Assembly: GCA_025331565.1 (NCBI GenBank)
Contig: JAFREQ010000017.1
Coordinates: 3,100,001-3,164,000 of the forward strand
Direction of reading: 5' to 3'
DNA from: Holacanthus passer
Lineage: Eukaryota; Chordata; Actinopteri; Pomacanthidae
Length of the DNA stretch: 64,000 nt
Within the stretch, counting starts at the first letter, position 1, and every line of letters starts with the position of its first letter. Shown here piece after piece: positions 12,697-24,655 of the stretch. The notes beneath the pieces were generated by a model, which had not been told where the DNA came from, did not search any database, and saw nothing but the letters and a program-made list of their open reading frames with translations. A program made the position numbers and the translations under genes.

Positions 12697-15600
12697 GTAA
12701 GATCCTCCTCCTCCTCCTCCTCTTCTTCCTCTTCTTGTCCTCTGCGACTGATCTGACACTGAGTCTGACAACTTTTCAGATTTCTGTCTCCGATTTTCTG
12801 CCACTTTGTCACAAACTCCATATTATAAAAGAAAGTTATATATACATTATATATCAAAAAGTGTATGAAAACTGAGTCATTACATGCACAGTTAGAGTAT
12901 AATGCAGCTATGAAAGCCATTCAACACTAAAGTGACAGAGCTCTATCTTTCCTTTCTGTTGAAAAGTGAGTCAGTCGGACTTCACGGTTGGTGTTTGAAT
13001 GGCATTCACGGTCATACAGTGAAATGTGAGTTTAGTGACAGGAGGCTATTTACAGTATTTCTTTTCTCACAAAGCCGAATGTTTCTCCTCCTCGTCTGTG
13101 GACGGGTGCTTGTCACACAGTCCCTTCAACAGAGTTACAGTGCAATTAGCTGAGAGTTCTCCAACGTCTAAAAATAGAAATGTCTCGTTCTGCGAGCGAA
13201 GCCACTAACATGTAACGTAATTACCGATCTGACGCTAATTAATTTCCCCTCTTCATAAGTAAAGTAATAGTTAGTGGGTCATTTCTGACACATAAATACT
13301 GACCTCGCGTGGCAGCAGACGTGTCTATTAAAGCACCGTGTTGTTTGTAGGGGAACCAGTTCTTATTTCTGGATTGAATTCTGTAAGCAGATGAGTCATA
13401 TACATTATAAAGTACTGCAACAATAATCCTACAACAATCACAACAGTGTTTGTTCTCTTTCACCCCGAGACGTGTTTCCATAATTTGAATGAGCGGTTTT
13501 ATCATTACTCAGAGACAAACTGAAATGTCAACACGGAGCGGATCAGTGAGGATCGCTGGTCCGGGGTGAGGAGGCGAAACGCTCAGCAGAGACCTGTGTT
13601 CAAACCCTGGGAGCGGCAACGCTTTGATGTACAAACGCGCAGAGGTTGGGATGGTTGCATGAACTTTATGTGTTCAACATCCTCCGGCTGAAGTTTTTTT
13701 CCTGGCAGGTGAAAAGGAGAGACACTAAAATCCCAAAAATCCCCAGTGCACACTGAGCAGGTTTGATTATGTGGAGTGAAGAAGTGACATTGTCTGTCCT
13801 CAGGATCGACAGCATATATGCTGAATATGGTGGTTGTTTTTTTACAAGCTCACAGCTGGGAAAAATTAAAACTAATTGAGGATGGTGGTGAAACAGCTGC
13901 AATTTTGGAACACAATGTTTTGCTGCCTCTTTGTCTGCGTTTGATTGGCAGTGTCAGTCTAAAGTCACAGTTTGATTGCCTGTGTGTGCGTCATTTCCTG
14001 TTAGAAAACAGTCGAGTCATTGATTTCTTCTATACTGTCATAAAGTAGACCGCAAAGATTAGTATATAATGTACACACTTAGTCTCAGCGTATGTGTTTA
14101 GGAGGAGACACATGGCTCTGTACAGTGCACATTCCTTTCGTCGACTTGTGTGTGCCGCCACAATTAGAAAAAAAAGCAACTTAATCCAAACTCGACCCAG
14201 GTTTCTCTCCAAATTTAAAACATCACTTTCCACGGTCGCACCGACGCTGCACAGCTGCTTTGATGACTGGCTGCTCGTCAGTGTGACCAACAGCTGGTGG
14301 CTTCACAGAACAATATTCTTCTGTCAAGCTTGCACGAGAACATAATCTTTATATTGCATTAAGCTGTTTAAATAGCATCAAATCAGCACCGTGTAAAAGA
14401 ATCAAGAAGATTTCCTGGTTTTGCATCAACTTTCCAAGTGGCTTTGCTGTAGATTTGTCCACAGCACAAAACAAACACGGTGCAACAGTGTGTGCAGAAG
14501 TTGGACACGTGCAGAGTCTGCAGAGGTCACAGAAAGCTGGCTGAGACCTTTAGTTTTTTCAAGGACTGAGTACAACATAATTGCCCATTCCAAATTGAGG
14601 AGATAAAGTGTAAAAAAGAATTATTGGAATCTGAATAATTGAAGATTCACCTAAATGCCGAGTCGGCCACCGTGTATCAGCACTGCCGAGATTTTAAATC
14701 CAACTTTATGATACTCTTTATAGCTCCGAGGTCAAACTCCTGGACATCTGGGCAGAGAAAGTAATGGAGGGAAGGGAAAGTAATGTGCTCTCCTCCCTGC
14801 AGAACTACTGCAGAGGAGTAGTTGAGCAAGGCACCTAATGCCGGACCCACTGGTGATTAGTAGAAAGATGGGCTGTAATAGACACTTAACAGGATTTAAT
14901 GCGTTTGATTTTATGGCTGTAGCTGCTTTCAAAGAAGCTGCACGCTCAGCAAACTTGTATGCGCAAAAATAAAAGTAAGCAAAAGGAGAAAATATCGCAG
15001 CAGCTTCACGACGGGATGTAAAGAATGCATGAATAAACAGTAATCACCGATGCATAGAAAATAAGCATCAGTGTTATACGAGTGGGCACGAACCGAACAA
15101 TATGCATGTATGAAAGTTAGCTTGTTAGTATTTGTGGCTGTAATTCATTCTGCAGAAGGTGATGACGTAACAACGGCTGCACCTTCAACATTCATTCATC
15201 AGCCCGTTCCAACATAAGAAGCTAAGGGATAATCTGAGCTACAACTTGAAATCATAAACCAGAATATTTTAATATGCTGGGGAATTAGCGGGCAGAGACT
15301 TCCCAGCATGCCATTGCGATTATGTTTATGACTGTTGTTAGATGTTTTCTTTGATAGTTGAATAAGATAAGATAAGATATGTTGCATGTTATTTGTTGTT
15401 ATCCATGTTATAGCTATTTATACTGTTTATAGTTCTTTATAGAGATGGAACTGTTTGGCACCATGAGTCAGGCTGATGACATAATTCATCACCTGTTGCT
15501 TGAAGGCATTAAGTGATGTGAGTGTTCCTGAGTGTGAAGGCATTAAAGAGCACGTGTGGTTAAGAGTTTATCTCTGACCGAGACTTCAAGCTCGCCACAA

Positions 15601-18388
15601 TATCTTTAGTCTTCATCTTGTTTTTGACCACACAGCTAACAGACACTTCAGAGATTAACTGTTTGGTCAAAGTCTTTCAAGGCAAAACATTATGTTTAAA
15701 ATAAAGTAATAGTGACAGTTCTTAAACTTTCATTTTACAAATAAAGAACTAAATCTTCTCTTCTTCCTGTTTTCCAATGAGTCTGTTACTGTGGTGCAGC
15801 AGCTCTGTCCACAGCCCTCAGTCCAAATCACCCTGAACATCAATGAAAACCCAATTTTAGAGAAATACAAATACAATACAAAGACCCAGACAGGTGATGC
15901 AGTATATCCTATTATCGAGCCGGAACCTGGACGAGTTGGATATTACAGCTTTATTTCAGAAGAGCTTGCGAGGTGACTCTGCTGGCGTGAAGAAATTGGC
16001 AGCCTCGTGGTTTCATCATCGCCCAATGCACAGAGCAAAACTGACAACGCAGCCAAAGCGTCAACATCTGCGCTCACCACATCACACACGCTCCGTACAT
16101 GTCGCCGCGACTCCGAGAGCCAAACAGACAACAGCCGTCGAGGGGACCGACGCCTTTGTGCTCCCGACAAACGTTTCCTCCAGCTAATTGCACATGAAGT
16201 CTGGAGCTCGGCTCACAGTTCGCCCGCTCAGCTATTACATTCCTCACCTTTTGATGTAATATGAATGGAAAAGCTCACACCAACCAAGTGCATATTGACT
16301 GGCATTCAACAGCTATTTTTAAGTGTAAGAAAAATGGGGCTCAAACAGAATTTGGCAGCCTTTTGATCCCTCAAATTGAACAGCGCAGAGGTGTTGGGAG
16401 GAAACACAATGTTCGACATCCATTATATGAATCTCGCATTGTTCTGGATGACTTTGATTTCTTTCATTCACTCGTAGTTCTTTTCTTCGTGCTACGTGCA
16501 GGTCTGACAAATGTTTAATGAAGGTTTTGTGAGCGTTCATTTGCAATTAGAAAATTGATTAACTCTGTCCTGCCGTGAGACGTCTCTCGAGCCTGTTGTG
16601 AATATCCCACCGTAAAAACCCTTAAAAGGTACTTTGCTGTCAGCGGTGTCAAACTTTTGCATTGTGATTAAGTTTGACAGATCAATTAGGAGCACGTTGT
16701 GTGGAAAGTTTAAGACCGACGACCTGTTGAAGGAAACTATAGAGGAGCAATTTGCCCCCTCCCACTCCTCCATGTGCAGAAAACCTAATAGCTGCACCTT
16801 GAAGTTTAGAAATATGACTTAGCCCCAAACTACTCTGCTGAACTGCAGAGAGAGAAAAAATGAAATAAGACAACTGTCATGATGGTGTCATATCTTTTAT
16901 TTTCATTCCTCTTTCAAAAAAAGAGCCTTGGGTTGCAAAAATTGTGTAAGTGTAGTTTCACGGTGTGACTCATGTTGTTTTCAGATATACTGTATATATG
17001 GAGGGAAATAGGATTGGTTCCATCATCTTCACCCTTCAGTTCATTTCTAATGTTCCCTGCTCGCTTTTAACATGAATGACTCCCTAATTTCCTGCTGAAT
17101 TTCCTTAAAAAAAAAGTCCTTCTATCGTCACTGTGGGAATAACATCTTTACTGTGAGAGAGACATTTAAAATAATCCGCAGTCACCTCTTCATTATCGAA
17201 TTCAAGTCACTGGTTTTAATACAACATTGCACAAAATGGTCCATTAAATAATATGGCAGCATTATCCTTGAACATAATCCTCTGCAAATCTAACGTAGTG
17301 TAAAGTTGGTTTAAGACATTTTCTGTGCAGGTTTTATAAATATAAAAAAAAAAAAAAAATGTTTAGACCATCAGTTGTAATGTTCAACACTGTGAAAATG
17401 TTTTTACTCAAATAGTAGCCTGTGTATCTTTTATAAGCAAATCACTTATTTCTTCACAGACAGTAAATAACAAACACTTGATGCATTAAAGTCTTCTTCG
17501 CTTTTCGAAATATAAAATTTCCACATCTCGGACTATTTCCAGTCCAGTTTCAAATCCATGAACACTGAGAAGATATTCCTCTGCAGTCTGACAAAGCCAG
17601 GGCACAATTGTAGAGAATCTCCATTCAAAGGCGCCTTTGCCTGTGGATGAGTCCAGATTTAAACATTTCAGCTCAGAAACTGTTGAAAGAAACTGAAGAG
17701 TAAACAGCAAACTGGGGTTTTACATCAAGACAAGGAGTCCAATCTAGCTGATGTTTGCTTTCTATTGGAGGCCAGATATTAATTCACATGTAACATTTAA
17801 AGGTGGTTTCAAGGAGCTTCATCCATATATTGACGACCTGTTTGCTAAGCTGTGATTAATCTGCAGCGTATCTGTTTTGTAATCACATGTCACCTTCATG
17901 TATGAATTATCCCTGCAGTTCTTTCCTCCAGCAGCTGCGAGCCACAGCTGCCTCCTTCGGCCGTACAGCAGCTTTTACATTCCTGCTCCGCTGTTTCAGA
18001 AGTTTGCATCATCCACCTTTGTGTGATATGGAAGTGATTAATTTGGAAAAATAACTTTGATGCACATATAGAGTTCAGCAGAGCAGCTAAAGTTCAAACT
18101 GCTGTCAGGTTTTATTCTTTGTTCTTTCACGTCTTGTTTCTGTTTATTACCGCTGAAAAACAAATGTGAGCAAATGAAGTCAAAAGCTTTCAAACTAATG
18201 TTCTGCCACTGAAGTGTTGCAGATCTGAACTAATGTGTATGCAGCAAAAATAGTAGGTTTCAGCGATGTGCTAATTGCAGAGTTAACCTTGATGAGGATT
18301 GTGGAGCAGCTCCAGTATAAACTGGTTGACCTCCTGGTTTTTGTGGAGCTCATTATGAGTGTTGCTGAGCTCTCGGTGTTTCCTGTAG
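12697..18388 (+). other. intron between proline-rich and VVHLD exons
   Basis: An intron of 5692 bp from gtaaga to tttcctgtag. It begins with a pyrimidine-rich TCC/TTC microsatellite at about 12703-12738. A sequence near 14808-14836 (gttgagcaaggcacctaatg) resembles a string common in dispersed teleost repeats. A pentamer repeat (aagat/aagata) occurs at 15363-15380, and an A-run at 17344-17359. No additional exon is supported. Confidence 0.55.
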
Positions 18389-18490
18389 GTGGTTCATCTC
18401 GACAAGGAGGAGGAAATGCAGAAGCTTCCTCTCCAGCCTCCTTATTACGACATGGCGCCCTCTGAGTCGACCCCCTTCACTGATAAGCCG
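18389..18490 (+). CDS. nectin1: nectin-1 (beta-type) VVHLD/PPYYDM cytoplasmic exon
   Basis: This 102-base exon (34 complete codons, phase 0 at both ends) lies between tcctgtag|gtggttcat and aagccg|gtgagt. It reads VVHLDKEEEMQKLPLQPPY followed by YDMAPSESTPFTDKP. Joined to the preceding DIQ it rebuilds DIQVVHLD, and the run QKLPLQPPYYD matches QKLSLQPPYYD of the human beta isoform as I recall it; this is the strongest single diagnostic in the window. YYDM fits the YxxM consensus for PI3-kinase p85 SH2 binding if phosphorylated, which is inference. The exon is shared by both downstream C-terminal choices. If it were not spliced the frame would continue into VSSDAVSGFTGASL and then stop at 18533-18535, giving a short readthrough tail; nothing suggests that this is used. 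Confidence 0.93.
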
Positions 18491-21400
18491 GTGAGTAGCG
18501 ACGCCGTGAGCGGGTTCACAGGAGCTTCTCTATGACGGGGTCACCCACAGCCGCCGCCTTTGGCCGGCAGTAATTGCCGGTGAAAGGGTGAACTTTCCGT
18601 GCCATTATGCTCGGAGGTATTTGACAAGTGATTTACAAATGAAAAGCAGCGCTGCGATGCCTCCTGAATGTCATTGAGGATCTTTAACGTAGCGACGGCA
18701 GCCTTCCTAACAAGCTGACCAGTAAATCCACTGGCCGCCTCCACTAAGCACCTTATCTCATCATTTACATCAGCACCTCCACCGTCTATCTGAACCCGGG
18801 CCGGCCGACGTCCTCTGTGCGTGCGTGTGTGTTGGACTGTTTCATGTTCTGACCCCCGACACTCACCCCCCCACCCTCGCCTCCACCTCCCCTCCACTCC
18901 CTCTAATCTGCCGTAATGACTCGTGTGTGTTTGCATGGCAGCCGTGTGCAGATGAATTGCAGCGTGACGCTCGACAGTACATCATCGCCCCTGAGTGTTA
19001 ACTGTTGACTATGAAGTGTTTGTCTTGTTGTATCAGATGCCTCTGCTAACTGTGGCGAGCCTCCCTCAGTGCCACAGATGCTTGAGTGTTTTTGGTGGCT
19101 TTATTTGCTTTGGCTGGAGTCTCGGCTTTGAGTTAAAGAAAATAAAACTCTTTCAGACTTTTAGACGGCGTGTGTGCATGTGTGTGTGTGCATGTGTGAG
19201 CCTGTGTGTGTTGTGCGTGCGGACAGAAAGGAATCATTTCAAGTGTGTCACAGTGGTAAACATGAGCTGTAGCAGCCATACGATACAGAAGCAAACAGGA
19301 ACAATCTGCTTTATATTGATATTACCGTTGCTCCCTGCATCGCTAATGAAGGTAAGTGTCATGTCGTCTGTAACAAATAAACAGCTGCTGTTGGTGTAAA
19401 CAGTAAAGTACACATGCGGGAAGATTGACGACAGCAACGTGGGTGTTAATCTTGAATCCGGCACTTACTATCAACACGTTTTACCTCCTTACACTGTAAA
19501 ATCACTTCACGAGTTTAGTGAAATCAGCGTCATCTTTTATTAGTCAGTCAGTGTAATTAGATACATTTGTCAGTTTAATGTCAAATAACAACATGAATTA
19601 CACATTTAAACCATCTCAGAAGTTAAAATCTTGAGTCTTGAGATTTTGCAGGAGTCTTTTCTGACTCACAACAAATCCCATGAAAAGACCAAAACCAGAC
19701 TTTATTTCTTTTTTTGTTTCTATTATTTTTCCTCCGTGTCACCGAGCTTTGCATCGATGAGCTACACTGTTACACTGGATGACGTGTTTCTTCATCTCCA
19801 CGAACCATGATTGAGTCAATTGCACACACACTCACTACAGTTCAAAGTGTGTATTCATCCGCCTCTGAAAATAGTCCCTAACAGATGAGTCATTTCCTAC
19901 AGTTTGAGTAACATTCGCTAGAAATAACATGCTGTCCATCTGTTTTGAGAATTTTTTCATCCCTTTAAAAAATAAAACTAAATATATTTGTGACCAGTTT
20001 TTAAAGATTCTTATGTTCAGTTATGAACAAATGAACTTTGAGAGGCAGAGACAGTCAGAGAGTATCAAGAGACGGTCAAACACATTCCTGGTTTTGGTCT
20101 TTTTCTGGCATTTGTTGATATTAGGAAACATATTGAATATCACCAGCCTATAACTTTATCAAACTTATTTTCTCAACCTTTAAGTATTTTCACATTAGAA
20201 CAAGAACAAGCTGCTTTTGTTTGCTGTATATGTTTGACATCACATCGTGTGTTTCATATTTCTCTGTTCTATCTGTTCAAAAACTGGCTTAAAAGTAATT
20301 ATTGTCTGCTGTGTTTGGTAAAAGTTTATTGTCTTTAATATGAACTCGATGCACGCGACTCTTCCTAAACATCATCAAAAATGGAAAACTACATTTCATA
20401 ACTTTACTGATGCTCTTAATTAACTACAAGCTTTGAGTTTTCATATTCTTAAAATTGCTCCTTTGCATGAATGTGTGCTTCTCTAATGATTCATTTTTTT
20501 CTCTAAAAACAACTTGCAGGGATAACTCAGTGTTCTCCCTGGATGAATTGATTCAGATTTTCTGTGTAGTTATTTAAGGAAATTAAACCATCGTCATCAA
20601 TTTTGGGCTCAGAGGAACCAGATGTTTAAGTCTGATAATCCTTGGACGCAGAGGGCAGAATTTTCAGAGATTTATTTCTTATCTCTGATAATGTTCCACT
20701 TAAAGTGAAGTTTAGGGCTGCTCTTTAGATGAATAGTGTATCAGTTAGGTTTTCAAATACTATTTATGAGAGGCATGCGTTGGCTGCTGAGCGAGTTACT
20801 AAAGATGATTCTCTGGGGGCAAAAAAACCATCTGCCAAATTTGAATGAGGCTGTAATTTCCCCTGATTGCTGTGTGGTCATGACAAATATTCCAGATATT
20901 CAAATGTACAGTGAGTTCAGAGGGTGTGAGAGGTGGAGAAACGCTGGAGAGATTGCACGGTCGATTTGAATTATGAATGTGGAAATTCTGTAAAAGATTC
21001 AATCATTTCTGTGTAATCCTTTCTCAGGTGGAAATAAGGTGCTCTGATGCAATGGGGGGACAACAGGTATCATCCCATCGCATTTCTTCCCTCACGTCCC
21101 ATCGTCCACCCAGAGATGCTGCTGAGGCAGAGACAGGATAGCTGACATCTCTGCTTTGCATTTGCTTTGTCATGACTCCCTCTCTTTGACTCCATTTTCA
21201 TTACCAGGAACAAGCAGACAGACTGAAAGGAGAAACACTAGCGTTTGATTCAATCGCTGACTTCCTCATGCAGAAACAAAATGCCAGGCAGCAGCAAAGC
21301 AGATTCTGAGTTTTCACACATCAAAACGTGGCGAGATTCGTCCGTTATCTTTTGATTCCTCTCATCATTCATCTATAATTCTAGTTTGTCGGCGATACAA

Positions 21401-22780
21401 ACGTGAGCGCAGTCAGATTCCCGTTTGTCCTCCTCTGTGCCGTGTGTTGCTCCATCATCACGTTGACATCCATCTTTGGTCAGTTTATTCAAAACAAATA
21501 AACCGAGGATAAACTCGTTTTTCAGTTTTGTGACCACGTTAAAAATCAATCATCGAACCAATAAGTAGAAAAAGGGCGGAAGAAATCAAAACCTCATTTG
21601 CTTTAATGTCGTCCTGTTACCTTTTTGTCTTTCAAGCCCCTTTCAGTTATTAATACATCACGGTGTATTTTCCACAGTCTGTGCATATTTGTCTTGTCAG
21701 TCAGTGTCTAAATTCCTATTTTTTTCAGATTATTATTGACCCAGTGCTTTCGAGTCTCCTTTTCCAGAACAGACGGCAACAATCTGAGAAGTATTTCTGA
21801 ATTGGATAAACAGCGCTGAAAGCTTTCATTGTCATTTATTGATTACCCCATTAAGGTCATTTACTCAATCATCCACTTGGCCAATTGCTCATCGAGTCAA
21901 TCCGTCAGTCAATCATTGGACTTGTGTTTGTGCACTGTGGTCAGATGCTGTTTAAATGAAGGTCTTTGTCTGTGTTTACATGCATGTTGATATTCTGATA
22001 TTGAAGCAACTGTTCCAGCATCTGCATGAATGTGCTTACGGGTTTGTGCAAATACCTCCATGTGCTGCACAGCGACTGTGGTTCCAGCTATAATCAGTGA
22101 ATTCTTACAGCGATAAGGAGACATGAATTATTGTCATCATAGTTTTAGTTTTGAAAGATTGTGTGGACATGCGTTCACCATAATCCAAGCATTAGATTTG
22201 AAACGCAGCCCGATGACTGTTTGGTTTCTTTAGTTACAGCGATTGTTTTTGTTTAAATCCAGTTTTCATGCCCATCAGCTCTGAGCATTACATGATTTCT
22301 GAGAAATGCGCACGAGCAACAGACTCGTGAAAACAAATGTGAAGTAAACTGAAAAAAAAAAAAGCATCTTCCTGTTGCACATGTTTACACTCTCTATTAT
22401 CTGAATCCAAATAATAGAACGACGCCATTATGTGCATGTAAACAAAGTCTGAAGTCCTTCTTCATCTCTAACCTCTTGTTTATGCTCTTATATTACTTTC
22501 TGTCTGACTGTTGTTTTCTCTGTTCCATCATTTTGTCACATTCAGACTTAATCTGACATTTTATTTACATGTTTCATGCTTTCACATTTTTCTTTGCCGT
22601 CCTCTCTGACGCCGCTGCTCACAAGCTCAAAATGACCATCAGATCATCAAACGATGTTTTTTGTTCTCATCTGTCTCCATTCTCTCTCTCTCTCTGTCAG
22701 TCTGTCAGTCTGTCTCACTCTCTCTCTCATATTTTTGGCTGCCTCACTCCTCACACACCTTTCGCCTCTCTTGTCTCCAG
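18491..22780 (+). other. intron before the ITIM-tail exon
   Basis: An intron of 4290 bp, starting gtgagt and ending ttgtctccag. The last 100 bases carry two CU-rich tracts: 22681-22698 (tctctctctctctctgt type) and 22714-22730, separated by three tgtcag/ctgt units. Such tracts can bind polypyrimidine-tract-binding proteins that control alternative exons (established for PTBP1 elsewhere, inference here). GT-rich sequence occurs at about 19170-19225. No other exon is supported; the frames at 18541-18936 (minus) and 18995-19399 lack any recognisable domain. Confidence 0.55.
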
Positions 22781-22924
22781 AACTCTGGCCACAAGGACTG
22801 TGATGTCCAGTATGCGGAGCTGGATACTGCAGCTTTGGCCTCCTCTCCCAGCCCACGAAGCTCTGCTCACACTGGCCCTGGGGATCTTGTCGAGTATGCA
22901 ACCATCCAGCCTAGCTCACACTAG
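22781..22924 (+). CDS. nectin1: nectin-1 alternative C-terminal exon with two ITIM motifs
   Basis: The acceptor is ttgtctccag|aactctgg and the frame is phase 0, directly continuing ..TDKP of the shared exon. The exon gives 47 residues, beginning NSGHKDCDVQYAELDTAAL and ending GDLVEYATIQPSSH, with TAG at 22922-22924. VQYAEL and VEYATI both fit the ITIM consensus (I/V/L/S)xYxx(I/V/L); their tyrosines are residues 11 and 39 of the exon, 28 residues apart, a spacing like that of paired ITIMs that recruit SHP-1/SHP-2. The two motifs are separated by a small-residue S/P/A linker. I did not find a strong poly(A) signal close downstream: the first clear AATAAA is at 24650-24655. The exon may therefore be terminal with a long UTR, or an internal exon using the weak donor at 22968. 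The frame is well bounded, but expression is unproven. Mammalian ITIM use by the related poliovirus receptor gives a precedent in the family. Confidence 0.8.
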   Translation, partial: NSGHKDCDVQYAELDTAALASSPSPRSSAHTGPGDLVEYATIQPSSH

Positions 22925-24649
22925 CGCATGCCATTATAGGCCTTTCCCCTCAGACTTTGGCCTCAAGGTACACAGACTGATGCACTCCTTTCCCTCGTTC
23001 ATCCTCCTTTCACATGCACAGACCTCCCTTTTTTTATGCTCCACATGGTTCCCTTGTCTACCTTCCTCTTTAGTCTTGGACGTCTTTTGATTTCGACCTC
23101 GCTGCTCCGCCCAAAGTTGGATTGAGGCGGAGACATTTTCAGGCTACACAGCATAGCACTCGTGGCAGAGACGTGTCCTTTGCCGCAATAGAGACGCGGT
23201 GAAACCTAAATCAAGCCTGCACATTGTTGCGAGCGATCATAAGATCAGCAACATAATTGTTCTGTCAGAAAATATCATGTAAAATATGACTCACTGGCAA
23301 ACAACAAAAAAAGTTTTGAAAGAGGTTTTTTGTTTTAAACACTTCATCCTTTTCTCGTCTTTCAGCCTCTGTGTGCATGAATCCTGGTCGCAGAGACATC
23401 AGTAGAGGTTGTGTCTGCCATGTAAACATTTAACATTCTCCACTAATGTCAATAACATGGGAGATTGAGCTGCATGAGTCTTTTGCATGAACATCAGGAT
23501 TGTTGAATCGTTTCCCATGCAACTGCACTTACAGTTAGAAATTTTAACTGTGCAACACTTAAACAACAGTGACATCGTACAGTATTGACGACATCTCATG
23601 TGAAATATTTTCATGTGAAAAGTCACAAACAAAATGTGTTTCTCAAGTGATTATGCCTCTTTCGACAACCCTGATTGGTAGCAGGGCAAAACAAGCTCTC
23701 GTGTGCAAGACGCTGCTCTGATATCTCATCTGAACCTCGCAGGAGAGAGTCGGGAGGAATCCGAGCGCCGCACACAAACACAGCCCTGTGCAACACTTCA
23801 AATTGTCATTATACACATACAGCAAAGTGGGATATAAGGGGGCACAAATCGCCATGTTGCCAGACTGGTGAGGCTGGTTTCTATGACAATTCCTAAGGCA
23901 GGTAATTCTCCAAGCAATTCAGGAGGCTTTCTTCAGGCAATTGTTGAGACATGCTGAGCTGCACAGCAAAGTGCATGTTATTGAAATACTGTAGCGGCAA
24001 TTCTCCTCTCATTTAGAGACAATTTCATCCTGGGGAAGTAAATGTAGATGTAAAATACATTATTGCACATAAATCCATAACCGGAATGAGTTGTTTGTAT
24101 TATTGAAATTCAGCGAGTGGGATGCACCGTCGTCTGCGGGAGCGGCTTTAACGGACAAAGAACACACTACTATTATTTGTCATCTTGATCTGCAGTTTCG
24201 GATTCGCTGTCGAGGGGATTCGCAGGTGTAACATCACCGGGTTGCAAGATTTTACAGCCACAATCAGGTATTCGCTGGTTTGCAGCTGCAGATGGGAGGA
24301 GATGCTGCTTGAATTTCGACCAGCCAGGAAGGCAGAAATCATGAGACGTGATGTCAGTAAACTCATTTATCACGTCTGTGATGCTTTACACAAAAAGAAA
24401 CGAGACCTCGAGTCCATCTTTCTGTGGACGAAGCTCCTGCCAGAGACAGTCTGTATGGTTTTAACTATCTGCTCCTGTCTGACTGGTTGTTCCAACGTGA
24501 CAGCGATGATGGAGGCCTGGCATTAATAATACAGACCTATACATAACAATCAGCTCAATTAAAAATTCTTTGGCATTCGCGATGAATAATAATGGCATCT
24601 GCTGTTGTTAACAAGCTTCCCTGTCAGTTATTCAGCACATAAACGCGGC

Positions 24650-24655
24650 AATAAA
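24650..24655 (+). terminator. candidate poly(A) signal AATAAA for the ITIM-tail transcript
   Basis: This is the first canonical hexamer I find downstream of the TAG at 22922, about 1.7 kb away (ggcaataaaacag). The following 60 bases are not strongly GT-rich, so the assignment is weak. It matters only if exon 22781-22924 is a terminal exon. Confidence 0.25.

Noticed and set aside
13545..13630. tRNA- or SINE-like B-box (tgttcaaaccctgg)
   Set aside because: A matching A-box and cloverleaf pairing are not present at the right distance.
15363..15380. aagataagataagata units considered as a second LINE tail
   Set aside because: The hairpin and gatcaataaag sequence that accompany the tail at 45436 are absent here.
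22569..23090. 173-codon frame overlapping the ITIM exon
   Set aside because: It is a different frame from the one continuing the nectin tail; its sequence is a frame shadow and begins in the CU-rich intron tract.
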